Part shown: positions 1 through 8,464 of the stretch, one piece after another
How the letters are laid out: each line of letters begins with the position of its first letter
Position numbering within the stretch: position 1 is the first letter of the stretch
Assembly (NCBI GenBank): GCA_902538565.1
Contig: CACBFQ010000002.1
Span: 93,908 to 157,907 of the forward strand
DNA length: 64,000 nucleotides
Reading direction: 5' to 3'
Origin: an uncultured Fidelibacterota bacterium
Lineage (GTDB): Bacteria > Fidelibacterota > Marinisomatia > Marinisomatales > Marinisomataceae
The notes under the pieces: model-generated
Databases searched by the model: none
What the model saw: the letters and a program-made list of their open reading frames with translations, nothing else
Told to the model about the DNA's origin: nothing
Position numbers and translations under genes: made by a program

Positions 1-526
1 CCGTATCTAAACCTGTTGAATCTGGAGTAAAATCTTCAGGAGCTAAATAAACCTCATTTAATAAATAAGAATTTGATATAAAATCAACATAATCACTTTG
101 AGTGTAGAAATTTAAAGAATCTGAAAATACACTATCATTCTCTGTTGTAATTGAAAACAAACCCAGTCCAAATCCAGTGCTTAATGAATCTTCTGTTTGA
201 AAGAAAACCATTGCACTATCCACTTGAATTGAATCTGCCAATAAATCAACCAGACTTACTGGAGGAATATTACCAGAAAAAAGGGTCATTTGAACTAATG
301 AGTACAAATTTTCAGATTCTTTTATACTTCCAAAGAATAATTTATCTCTTGTGCTAAATTGAGGATAAGTTTGAAAGAGCTTGCTATTAGTCTGAGGCAA
401 AGTTGAGGTTTGTATAGTTGAATCTTTATTTTCGATTTCGTCGTAAATAATTGTTTCTTCACTACAAGACATAATGAAAATCATCAAAATTAACAATCTT
501 TTGGCGTTTAAAATGAATCTGAACAT
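1..526 (-). CDS. Lipoprotein, 3' end outside window (possible DUF4270-like)
   Basis: An open frame on the minus strand begins at ATG 526 and runs off the left edge without a stop (about 175 residues seen). The N-terminus is a lipoprotein signal: a basic start, a hydrophobic stretch and the lipobox I-M-S-C at about residues 18-21, followed by acidic residues. The visible rest is Ser/Asp/Thr-rich and predicted to be surface-exposed; I recognise no catalytic motif. It starts 4 bases after the stop of the GlgA-like gene, so the two are probably co-transcribed. In Bacteroidota, as I remember it, a truncated GlgA-like gene is followed by a DUF4270 lipoprotein; that is the only reason for the family suggestion. 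Lipoprotein is well supported, the family is a guess. Confidence 0.6.
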   Translation of the reverse strand, partial: MFRFILNAKRLLILMIFIMSCSEETIIYDEIENKDSTIQTSTLPQTNSKLFQTYPQFSTRDKLFFGSIKESENLYSLVQMTLFSGNIPPVSLVDLLADSIQVDSAMVFFQTEDSLSTGFGLGLFSITTENDSVFSDSLNFYTQSDYVDFISNSYLLNEVYLAPEDFTPDSTGLDT

Positions 527-530
527 AAGA

Positions 531-1334
531 TTATAAAACCTTAATAACTTTTTCAATTTCATCTAAAAGAGCTGAAGAATCTCCATTTGACTTTGTCAAG
601 TCAACTGTAGAGCAAGATTTAGAATTTTTAAATATATTAGACTTCATAATATTACCACTTACTTTTTCTTCATCGTCAATTACAATTGTTGCATCTGCAA
701 AAGCACAACCAATTTGATTTAAATTATACGATTTTATTTCTTTTTTTGTTTCCATATTAAATTGAAGATTAGAAGAATCAAAAAGAACATCCTTATTTAA
801 TGAATTTGTAAGGTAAATAGTCTTTATTTTTGAAAGATCTTTATCGTTTTCTACCAATTTCTTTATTAAAAATGGTACTAGAGCTGATGTCCATCCGTTA
901 CAAATGACGACATTTGGAAACCAAAATAAATTGGGAAGCATTTTAATTGCAGCTAATGAATAAAATGCAAATCTGACATCATTGTCAGGAAGAAATCTCC
1001 CATTTTTTGATTTGAATAATAAGTTATTTAATTCGCCGAACTTTTCTTCATTTTCTAGAAAATAAACTTGTAAACGAGACTTAGGTAAAAAAGCACTTTT
1101 AGCAGAACATTTGTAATCAATATCATCATACTTAAATAAAATTTCTTTTAGTCTTATGACCTCTCTTAAAATATATTTTCTTTCACTAATGAATCCATAT
1201 TTTGGCATTAAACATCTTACATCATTGCCTTGCTCATGTAATCCTAAAGGAATGTCAACAGAAAGGTTAGCTAAATTAGAAACCGACGCAAATGGCTCCA
1301 TTTCGCTATTTATATAAAAGATTTTTTTAACCAT
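531..1334 (-). CDS. Stand-alone GlgA N-terminal-domain-like protein
   Basis: About 267 residues. The beginning (KKIFYINSEMEPFA, then a helix and VRCLMPKYGFI) matches the start of the GT5 catalytic domain of bacterial glycogen synthase. The protein stops after this first Rossmann domain: the second (GT1-like) half of a roughly 480-residue GlgA is absent. The KxGGL nucleotide-sugar motif that normally follows EPFA is replaced by SVSNLAN. Glycogen synthase activity is therefore unlikely. Similar short GlgA-like proteins are known in Bacteroidota, where their role is unclear. The ATG at 1334 (MVKKIF) is preferred over a TTG four codons upstream because homologues start at this lysine-rich strand. 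A lipoprotein gene follows 4 bases downstream. Confidence 0.7.
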   Translation of the reverse strand: MVKKIFYINSEMEPFASVSNLANLSVDIPLGLHEQGNDVRCLMPKYGFISERKYILREVIRLKEILFKYDDIDYKCSAKSAFLPKSRLQVYFLENEEKFGELNNLLFKSKNGRFLPDNDVRFAFYSLAAIKMLPNLFWFPNVVICNGWTSALVPFLIKKLVENDKDLSKIKTIYLTNSLNKDVLFDSSNLQFNMETKKEIKSYNLNQIGCAFADATIVIDDEEKVSGNIMKSNIFKNSKSCSTVDLTKSNGDSSALLDEIEKVIKVL

Positions 1335-1391
1335 GATAATGAGCAAAAGAAGTTAAAGAAACACTATCAAAACTACAACTGCCAATAATAA

Positions 1392-2612
1392 TTAATTTTT
1401 TGACAAATTAGATACTAATGAAAGTATTATGAAACAAAGCAGCATAAAAGAACCACCTGCTGAAACAAACGGAGTGGGTAGTCCTTTAACAGGCATTAAA
1501 CCAATTGTCATAGCTGAATTCACAAAAATATGTGAAAATAAGATTGATGTTAAACCAATTATAACTAAAGATGAGAAATAGTCAGATGATTTAAAAGCTA
1601 TATCTAATAAAGTTTTAATAAGCATAAAGAATAAAAACATTATAACAGTTATACCAAAGAACCCAAATTCTTCAGCTATAACTGATAATATAAAATCAGA
1701 TTCTTGCACAGGAAGGAATTTTAATTGCGTTTGAGAGCCTTGACCCCACCCTTTTCCAAACATCCCTCCGGAACCAATTGCTGTTATACTTTGAATTATA
1801 TGATACGATGAACCCATTGGATCTAAATCAGGATTTAAAAAATCAATGAATCTTTGCCTTTGATAACCATTTAAAAAATCATTCCAAAAGAAGGGAAATA
1901 ATAAGCCAGTGAAGATATTTGCAAAATATATCAAAACTCTTTTCAAAAGACTTCCCTGAAAAGTCATAAAAATAATAAACATTAAAACTCCCCAAATATT
2001 AAAAAACATATTGTTTGAAGCGGCAATAATGGTAATTACTGGAGCTATCAACAAAAAAAGAGTAAAACCATTAACCCCCGCCCAAAGCATCATAGGTAAT
2101 ACTGGAGCAAAAATAATAACTGCTGTTCCTAAGTCTGGCTGATTTAAAACTAAAAATGATGATAAGAGTGCAATTAAGATTGGTATAAAAACTATATAGC
2201 CTTCTTTAACTTCTAACTGATGATTGGAAAGATATTTTGCTATTAAAATAATTGTAGCACACTTCAAATATTCTCCTGGCTGAATATAAAAGAACCCAAA
2301 ATCTATCCATCTATAAGTATTTTCTACAGGAGTTAAAAAGAACGGTACAAAACATAGTAAAAATGAAATAATATAAATTAAAGTCGAATTATCATGAATG
2401 GTTTTAACATTAATTTGATTAAGAATAAAAAACACAAATAATGAAAAAATTATAAAAATAAGTTGTCTCATAAATGAACTATTTATTGATAATGGATCAG
2501 AAGAAATGCTGTATAGAGTAATAAGTCCAAAAGTAATTAATGATGATACGATTAAATATAATCTACCCAGGTATTCATTAGAGCCATAAATGTAATTATT
2601 AAAAAAAGTCAC
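1392..2612 (-). CDS. rodA: RodA-type SEDS peptidoglycan glycosyltransferase
   Basis: 406 residues with about ten hydrophobic membrane segments, the usual length of the FtsW/RodA/SpoVE (SEDS) family. SEDS hallmarks are visible: the NQPDLGTA segment at about residue 155, GYQRQRFIDFLNPDLDPMGSSYH at about 250-270, GKGWGQGSQTQLKFLPVQESDFI at about 285-310, and GLMPVKGLPTPFVSAGGS near the C-terminus. SEDS proteins polymerise glycan strands from lipid II in the inner membrane together with a class B PBP. It overlaps mrdA by 4 bases and lies at the end of mreBCD-mrdA, so it is RodA rather than FtsW. Very confident. Confidence 0.95.
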   Translation of the reverse strand: MTFFNNYIYGSNEYLGRLYLIVSSLITFGLITLYSISSDPLSINSSFMRQLIFIIFSLFVFFILNQINVKTIHDNSTLIYIISFLLCFVPFFLTPVENTYRWIDFGFFYIQPGEYLKCATIILIAKYLSNHQLEVKEGYIVFIPILIALLSSFLVLNQPDLGTAVIIFAPVLPMMLWAGVNGFTLFLLIAPVITIIAASNNMFFNIWGVLMFIIFMTFQGSLLKRVLIYFANIFTGLLFPFFWNDFLNGYQRQRFIDFLNPDLDPMGSSYHIIQSITAIGSGGMFGKGWGQGSQTQLKFLPVQESDFILSVIAEEFGFFGITVIMFLFFMLIKTLLDIAFKSSDYFSSLVIIGLTSILFSHIFVNSAMTIGLMPVKGLPTPFVSAGGSFMLLCFIILSLVSNLSKN

Positions 2613-4375
2613 TTATAAACCATTTCAACTTGCTCATTTGTAAAAAATCTTACAATCTCTCCAGCTATTGGCGAAGCAACTGCTCCTCCCCCTCCGCCAT
2701 TTTCTACTAAAATAACTAATGAATATGTTTGTCCTTCAAAATCAAAGAATCCGTTAAACCATGCATGTGGCTCTCCGTGCGGATTCTCAGCAGTACTTGT
2801 TTTACCGTACAACTTGACTTCTGATTGCTTTGCTCTCCATCCACTTCCACCCTCTGCATTAACAACATCATACAACCCTTTAATAACCCTATCCCATGTT
2901 TGATCTGAAAGGATTATGTCATCATAATATTCAACTTTTTTATTAGCATTGAGTTTAAGCTTAGCAGTCTTACCTTTTGATGCAATGTGATTAATATATC
3001 TTAATGATTGTAATGGAGTAACTAAGATATCTCCTTGACCAAGTGTTAAGTTTAATAATACCCCCCTTTCAGACCAGCCCCATCTTCCATAGGTATTTAT
3101 AAAAAATTCTTTGTCAGGTATTTGTCCAATTAATTCATTAGGGAGGTCAATATCAGTTTTATTTTGAAAACCAAATATTTTAGCGGTTTTTGTCCAATCA
3201 GATAACTTAATTAACTGTACTGTCTCGTAAAAATAAACATTACATGACTGAGCGATGGCTTTATTCAAATCAACCAATCCATGCCCGTCTTCATTCCAAC
3301 AATTAAATGTATTTGAACTGCCTGGAGGAATATAAGATCCTGTGCACATTAAACTATCTTCAGGATCTAATAGTCCATACTCGATAAGGTTAAAGGCGGT
3401 AATAATTTTAAAAGATGATCCCGGAGGATACAGACCAGCTATGTTTCTATTAATAATTGGTTTGTCTTCATCCGAAAGTAAATTACTCCAATCAGAGTCC
3501 GTTGTTTCTCCTCGATAAATATCTAAATTATAAGATGGGATACTTACCATAGACAAGATATCTCCGGTATCAACATTAGAAACTAAAATGACTCCTTTTT
3601 GATTAAAGAGAAGATTCTTAGAAAATTGTTGTAGTTTAGAATCAATCGATAAAGTCAAATTTTTACCAGGATAAGCTGGAATATTATTATCATTAATCGT
3701 ATTAATTTCTCTTCCAAAAGTATCAACCTCAATATATTCAATTCCTTTAGAATATCTCAATTCAGTTTCATATTGCTTCTCAAGTCCCTGCCATCCAATA
3801 AGTTCGCCAGCTCTATATAGCTGAGATTTATCCAAAAAAGGGATTGATTCTCGATCTAACTCCCTGAGATAACCAAGAAAGTGTGCATCTTTGAGAATAT
3901 CATTGTAAAGCCTTTCATCAAATCTTTTATATTGAAAACCAGAAAGCTCCAAACGCCTTTCTTCAATTTGAGATATCTCAGCAAAAGTAAGATTCTTTGC
4001 AATTACGGTAGGTAGAAATCTTCCTTGATTATACTTTTTATACCTTCTTGAAAGCTCATCAATTGGTATATCAGTTATATCCGAAATTATCTGAAATTGT
4101 GCTTCTTTATTATCAAGTTCATGTGGAGTTACTGTTAAAATATATGTAGGATAATTTTCTACTAATACAACTCCATTTCTATCCAAAATTAATCCTCTCG
4201 GTGCATAAGTAGCCTGAGCTCTGACACTATTAACTTGAGACTTGGAAGAGTATCTTTCATGTTCAATTACTTGGAGATAAAAATACCTAGAAAGAAGAGT
4301 TAATATTGATAAAACTAGAACGAACAACAGTGTCCTGTAATGAAAAATATCTGCTTTATTTTCAATTTTAAGCAT
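2609..4375 (-). CDS. mrdA: Penicillin-binding protein 2 (elongasome transpeptidase)
   Basis: 588 residues: a short cytoplasmic tail, one membrane anchor at about 15-35, a PBP dimerisation domain starting at APRGLILDRNG (about 58-70), and a C-terminal transpeptidase domain. The active-site serine lies in PPGSSFKI (S320, K323) and the second motif is S-C-N at 377-379. The third motif, normally KTG or KSG, reads K525-T526-S527 (YGKTSTAEN), an unusual Gly-to-Ser change. It crosslinks peptidoglycan during lateral wall growth as partner of RodA. It overlaps mreD by 8 and rodA by 4 bases, the usual mre-mrd order. Function is very likely; the effect of the KTS motif is unknown. Confidence 0.95.
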   Translation of the reverse strand: MLKIENKADIFHYRTLLFVLVLSILTLLSRYFYLQVIEHERYSSKSQVNSVRAQATYAPRGLILDRNGVVLVENYPTYILTVTPHELDNKEAQFQIISDITDIPIDELSRRYKKYNQGRFLPTVIAKNLTFAEISQIEERRLELSGFQYKRFDERLYNDILKDAHFLGYLRELDRESIPFLDKSQLYRAGELIGWQGLEKQYETELRYSKGIEYIEVDTFGREINTINDNNIPAYPGKNLTLSIDSKLQQFSKNLLFNQKGVILVSNVDTGDILSMVSIPSYNLDIYRGETTDSDWSNLLSDEDKPIINRNIAGLYPPGSSFKIITAFNLIEYGLLDPEDSLMCTGSYIPPGSSNTFNCWNEDGHGLVDLNKAIAQSCNVYFYETVQLIKLSDWTKTAKIFGFQNKTDIDLPNELIGQIPDKEFFINTYGRWGWSERGVLLNLTLGQGDILVTPLQSLRYINHIASKGKTAKLKLNANKKVEYYDDIILSDQTWDRVIKGLYDVVNAEGGSGWRAKQSEVKLYGKTSTAENPHGEPHAWFNGFFDFEGQTYSLVILVENGGGGGAVASPIAGEIVRFFTNEQVEMVYK

Positions 4376-4844
4376 TAAGAATCTTGTCCTTTAAAGAAAA
4401 GAGTGTAATTAAAATAAATCCAACAAAACATGTAAAGTATGTGACAAAAAACCAATTGCTTAAAAAAAGGAAAAAATCATTAAAAAAGAAAAAATCATAT
4501 CTAAATAATGAATAAATGAAAACACCAAAATGCACAAAAGAAATCCAGTAAATATCAAAATTTCTGAACGCGAAATTAAAACTTATTTTTGAAGCCCAAA
4601 ATCCACAAATTGAAAAAACCAAACTCGACGCTCCAACATAAATTCCACTGAAGATAACAAAATCAGTAAATAAGCCTACTAAAAAACCATATAAAGTAGA
4701 TTGTGAGGTATTGCCGAGAGGCATTGAACATAGAATTACATATAACAACATGATGTTTGCTTGATAACCATTGAAAGTAAGAAGTTCTGAAAATATTAAT
4801 TGCAATGTAACAGCTATTGGAAAGTACTTTAAATAAAAACTCAT
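4368..4844 (-). CDS. mreD: Rod shape-determining protein MreD
   Basis: 158 residues, almost entirely hydrophobic, with five or so membrane spans, the usual size for MreD. Sequence identity within this family is low, so the call rests on length, topology and position exactly between mreC and mrdA. It overlaps mreC by 4 bases (ATGA) and mrdA by 8. MreD is an inner-membrane part of the elongasome that links MreC/PBP2/RodA to MreB. The segment with YGFLVGLFTDF at about residues 52-62 resembles the conserved Gly-rich span of MreD. High confidence from context, moderate from sequence alone. Confidence 0.85.
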   Translation of the reverse strand: MSFYLKYFPIAVTLQLIFSELLTFNGYQANIMLLYVILCSMPLGNTSQSTLYGFLVGLFTDFVIFSGIYVGASSLVFSICGFWASKISFNFAFRNFDIYWISFVHFGVFIYSLFRYDFFFFNDFFLFLSNWFFVTYFTCFVGFILITLFSLKDKILNA

Positions 4845-5635
4845 TTCACATCCTCATTCAACAATACAAATAGTTGATTTATGGTAGATAAGTCAGAGAA
4901 TAATTTCATTGTAACAATTCTGTTTGAGCTATCGGACTTTTCAAAAATACTCACAACTTCACCTACCGGAAGATTAGGAGGAAAATAAATACTTAGATTA
5001 GAGGTTAAAACAATGTCACCAATTTCAATATCAGATATTTTCTTAAGTTCAGCTATTTCACAAATATCTTCTCTAATCCACCTCATTATACCTTCTACTT
5101 CATCAGGAGCAATTTTAACGCTTAATCTAAAATTGACATCGCTAATAAGTTGAACTTCGGATGTAGAGCTAGATACTGCAGTAATTTTACCAATTACTCC
5201 ATTGGAAGAAAGAACTGGGAGGTTTTTTGATACTCCGTCATTCGATCCTCTATTAATTATAATTGATGACATGTTAGCAGAAACGCCCTTAGAAATGACA
5301 TCTGCGCCAACAAAATCAAGGTTTTCTCTTCTCTTAAAATTTAAAAACTCTCTATATCGAATGTTTTCAGTTTCATGTACTTTAAGTACTTGATTTTCAA
5401 GACTTAAACGTAAATTTTCAGAGGATAGAACTTCCAATTTCTTATTTAAAAAAAGTTGATTATCTAGCCAATTAAATGGCTGATAGAGAAATGAAAAACT
5501 ATTTAAAGAATTTATTTTGGCGTTCTTAATTAAATCTGAATCATTATTAAAAATGAGTGTAAATGAAGCAATTAAGCAAAAAGCTAGGGTTATTTTTTCT
5601 TGGTAGTTTTGAAAAATTAATTGGATTCTAGACAT
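4841..5635 (-). CDS. mreC: Rod shape-determining protein MreC
   Basis: 264 residues. A short cytoplasmic N-terminus is followed by one membrane span (about 13-30), a helical coiled-coil stretch (about 60-95: LEVLSSENLRLSLENQVLKV) and a periplasmic beta-rich domain. In that domain the conserved core is readable: DVISKGVSANMSSIIINRGSNDGV, then PVLSSNGVIGKI and VQLISDVNFRLSVKI. MreC scaffolds PBP2 and RodA in the periplasm. It lies 2 bases after mreB and overlaps mreD by 4 bases. Length is typical for the family. Confidence 0.95.
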   Translation of the reverse strand: MSRIQLIFQNYQEKITLAFCLIASFTLIFNNDSDLIKNAKINSLNSFSFLYQPFNWLDNQLFLNKKLEVLSSENLRLSLENQVLKVHETENIRYREFLNFKRRENLDFVGADVISKGVSANMSSIIINRGSNDGVSKNLPVLSSNGVIGKITAVSSSTSEVQLISDVNFRLSVKIAPDEVEGIMRWIREDICEIAELKKISDIEIGDIVLTSNLSIYFPPNLPVGEVVSIFEKSDSSNRIVTMKLFSDLSTINQLFVLLNEDVK

Positions 5636-5637
5636 GT

Positions 5638-6678
5638 TTAGAGCAGAACATGCTTATATTTTTCCAAATCTTCGATGACTGCTCCACAACCTTTAACAAT
5701 TGCTAGATGAGGCTCATCAGCAACATTTACAGGAACACCGGTTTTCTCTCTAAGAACTTGATCTAAACCTCTAAGCTGAGAACCGCCACCTGCGAGAACA
5801 ATACCTCTGTCGATAATATCAGAAGAAAGTTCAGCTGGTGTAGCCTCTAAAGCATCTTTTATTACATCTAAAATTCTTTTAACAGGATCTTTTAATGCCT
5901 GTCTTATCTCATCTGTTCTAATATCAATAGTTTTTGGTATACCTGATACCAAATCTCTTCCTTTAACAAGAATATTTCTTGATCGAGTTCTCATGGCTGA
6001 GCCTACGGAAATCTTTATTTGCTCTGCTGTTTGAGCGCCAATTTCTAATTTGTGTTCATTTCTAAACCAATGTTGAATGGCATCATCCATTTCATCTCCA
6101 GCTACCCTGATTGCTTTTTTAGTAACAACACCGTTAAGAGAAATAACAGCAACCTCAGTAGTTCCTCCACCAATATCAACAATAATGTTTCCAACTGGCT
6201 TACTGATGTCAAGACCTATACCAATAGCAGCAGCGACAGGCTCATCAACCAAAAATACTTCTCTAGCTGCTTGTTTTTCTCCGGAATCCCTAACAGCTCT
6301 TCTCTCCACTTCTGTTACTCCGGAAGGAACACATATGACCATTCTAGGTCTTGTGAGTCTATTTAAATTTACTTTTCTAATAAAACCCTGAAGCATCTCA
6401 TCCACTGCAGTAAAGTCAGCAATAACACCATCTCTTAGCGGTCTTATCGTTTCAATACCTTCATGAGTTTTACCAAGCATTTCTTTTGCATCATCTCCGA
6501 CTGCTAGAACGGCTCCAGTTTTTGTAGAACGGGCAATAATAGATGGTTCATTAATAATAATTCCTTTACCAGATAACCAAATTAATGTATTAGCTGTTCC
6601 AAGATCTATTGCAATGTCACCACTTACCCAATTAAAGCTATCTGAAATTGAATTTTTTATCGATCCAAAGAAACTCAT
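5638..6678 (-). CDS. mreB: Actin-like cell-shape protein MreB
   Basis: 346 residues, normal for MreB. The phosphate-1 loop IAIDLGTANTLIW (about 22-34), EPSIIA, the IRPLRDGVIADF segment, the phosphate-2 motif NIIVDIGGGTTEVAVIS and the adenosine motif GIVLAGGGSQLRGLD are all present. MreB forms membrane-associated filaments that direct lateral wall synthesis. First gene of the mreB-mreC-mreD-mrdA-rodA run. The start ATG 6678 gives the normal N-terminus. Its presence implies a rod or at least elongated cell. Confidence 0.98.
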   Translation of the reverse strand: MSFFGSIKNSISDSFNWVSGDIAIDLGTANTLIWLSGKGIIINEPSIIARSTKTGAVLAVGDDAKEMLGKTHEGIETIRPLRDGVIADFTAVDEMLQGFIRKVNLNRLTRPRMVICVPSGVTEVERRAVRDSGEKQAAREVFLVDEPVAAAIGIGLDISKPVGNIIVDIGGGTTEVAVISLNGVVTKKAIRVAGDEMDDAIQHWFRNEHKLEIGAQTAEQIKISVGSAMRTRSRNILVKGRDLVSGIPKTIDIRTDEIRQALKDPVKRILDVIKDALEATPAELSSDIIDRGIVLAGGGSQLRGLDQVLREKTGVPVNVADEPHLAIVKGCGAVIEDLEKYKHVLL

Positions 6679-6720
6679 AGAATATAATTTATGAAATATT
6701 TAATATTAAACATTAGTTTT

Positions 6721-7239
6721 TTATTTACTTAATCCTTGCTTGCTCAAATCATCTGCTTCAGTGTTTTTATCTCTAAGAACATGATTAATTTCCCAAGATG
6801 ATAACACTTTAAGCAAATCATGGGTTTTTTTATGCAAAACAGCCATTCGTTCATTCTTAACCTTATAATCTCCATTAATTTGCTTTACAACTAATTCGCT
6901 GTCAGCAAAAATTAATACATTAGAAATATTATTTTTGATACATAAATCTACACCTTTAATCAAAGCTAAATATTCAGCCTCATTATTTGTTTTCACACCA
7001 ACATTTTGTGAGAAAGAAAATAGCGTTTTATTTTTAAGCTTTATTACGCCTCCAATACCGGCATTAATAGGTTTGTAGTCATTATCAAATTCACAAGCAC
7101 CGTCTGTAAACAAAAAGTATTCTTCATTAACCACTGAATCATTTGATAGCAAGGATTCTAAACTCGATAAATCAGTGCTTGTAAAAGATGATTTATATTT
7201 ATCTAATATTTTTGAAATTTTTTTATTTTTACTGTCCAT
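6721..7239 (-). CDS. RNase H-like protein (RVT_3 type)
   Basis: 172 residues. About 40 N-terminal residues of low complexity precede an RNase H fold. The acidic catalytic set is visible: Asp in LFTDGAC, Glu in TNNEAEYLALIKGV, Asp in LIFADSELVVKQI, and Asp in KNTEADDLSKQG. This is the pattern of the RVT_3/RNase HI-like family that cleaves RNA in RNA-DNA hybrids. It differs from E. coli RnhA in lacking the basic handle insertion. It lies between mreB and the GWxTD gene (5-base gap to the latter), which gives no functional hint. Nuclease family is well supported; the exact substrate is not. Confidence 0.85.
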   Translation of the reverse strand: MDSKNKKISKILDKYKSSFTSTDLSSLESLLSNDSVVNEEYFLFTDGACEFDNDYKPINAGIGGVIKLKNKTLFSFSQNVGVKTNNEAEYLALIKGVDLCIKNNISNVLIFADSELVVKQINGDYKVKNERMAVLHKKTHDLLKVLSSWEINHVLRDKNTEADDLSKQGLSK

Positions 7240-7243
7240 AGCT

Positions 7244-8464
7244 TTAGTACATAAATGGCGTTCTTAACCTATAATCTCCAAAACCAAAATCATCTACGAA
7301 TCTAAATTCTTCATTAATTTGAAAATAATACCATGTTTCATAATTATAGCTTTGTTGAGGGTTCATAGATCTTGAAATATCATCAGGTCTTCCAAAGAGA
7401 ATATAAATCATACCCATATCGGATCTCCAACCTCCAGAAGTACCTCTAGAAAAATTTTCTTCTGCAAAAGCAACTCTCTTATAATACTCTATCATTAATT
7501 CATTTTCTTTAGTAGTAACATCTGGATCTCTCTTAGCCCATACTTTTTTAAAAAACTTTTCTTTATCTGAGCTTTTTAATTCTCTTAGTTCTTTTCTTTC
7601 TTCTGTATTTAATATATAGTTCATTTGTTCTAATGCTGCGTTGACATTTTTAATTGAAGAAAGCATTAAATAATCATTCCTAAACTCAATTGGAAAAGAC
7701 TTAGATGACACATTTCCATTTTGAGAAACTTGAATTTTTACCCCCAAATCTGATGTATCAATGTTTTCTATGGGAATCTGAAGGAATTTGTAGTCATAAT
7801 TCTTGTTTGCTTCACCTTCAAAAGACTTATTCCAGACTGTTTTTTTATCTGAGACTAACGAGATATCTAGAAAGTAATCTCCTTTATCTAAAGCAAAATA
7901 TTGATAAAATTCTAATATATTATCCTTCACCTCGACTTTTTTTATACTAATCGGATACTTATTAAGGCCGAATTCCCAACTTCCTTTTTTATTCTTAACA
8001 AATATTGGGTCAAAAATTTTGGAATATTTTCCAGAAGGTAAATTCTTTTTTGTAAATTTTTTTTGTTTCTTTCCTGTAAGCTTTGTATCCATATCTTTTA
8101 ATGAAAAATTTACGTTAAACTCCTGCAATGGAATTTTAAAAGAAGTGGTAATTAGTATCGGATTAGCTCTTGAAACAGTTTGAGAAAAGTTTTCAACTAC
8201 AATAGTTTCTGAAAAAGATTTTTCATCAATCTTACTACCGTCTTCCGATATAATTGAAATATTGAGATCATAAGAAGATTCAAAGTTGGAGTCTTTTTTC
8301 AAAAACTGAAGATTTCTATTAAAAATTTCAACAAAAGCAATTACTTCGATATTATTCTCAGATGGCCTCAAGACTACATTTGTTTTGAAAGAGTTGATAT
8401 TTGAATTGATTCCTTGAGCTCCGACTAGAGCTGTAAAAAGAAGTATTAATATATTTTTTTTCAT
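7244..8464 (-). CDS. Secreted GWxTD-domain protein
   Basis: 406 residues with an N-terminal signal peptide (cleavage after LVGAQG, about residue 18). The middle is a beta-rich region. The C-terminal 120 residues carry the GWxTD domain of FCB-group bacteria: WAKRDPDVTTKENELMIEYY, FSRGTSGGWRSDMG (here G-W-R-S-D instead of GWxTD) and IYILFGRPDDI, then ETWYYF and FRFVDDFGFGDYRL. The domain has no established biochemical role; proteins carrying it are exported. The gene overlaps the beta-propeller gene upstream by 4 bases (ATGA), so the two are translationally coupled. Confidence 0.8.
   Translation of the reverse strand: MKKNILILLFTALVGAQGINSNINSFKTNVVLRPSENNIEVIAFVEIFNRNLQFLKKDSNFESSYDLNISIISEDGSKIDEKSFSETIVVENFSQTVSRANPILITTSFKIPLQEFNVNFSLKDMDTKLTGKKQKKFTKKNLPSGKYSKIFDPIFVKNKKGSWEFGLNKYPISIKKVEVKDNILEFYQYFALDKGDYFLDISLVSDKKTVWNKSFEGEANKNYDYKFLQIPIENIDTSDLGVKIQVSQNGNVSSKSFPIEFRNDYLMLSSIKNVNAALEQMNYILNTEERKELRELKSSDKEKFFKKVWAKRDPDVTTKENELMIEYYKRVAFAEENFSRGTSGGWRSDMGMIYILFGRPDDISRSMNPQQSYNYETWYYFQINEEFRFVDDFGFGDYRLRTPFMY

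Noticed and set aside
151..357. A 68-codon plus-strand frame near the left edge
   Set aside because: It lies antisense inside the lipoprotein frame, which has a clean lipobox signal and is open throughout 1-526; the plus frame has no recognisable features.
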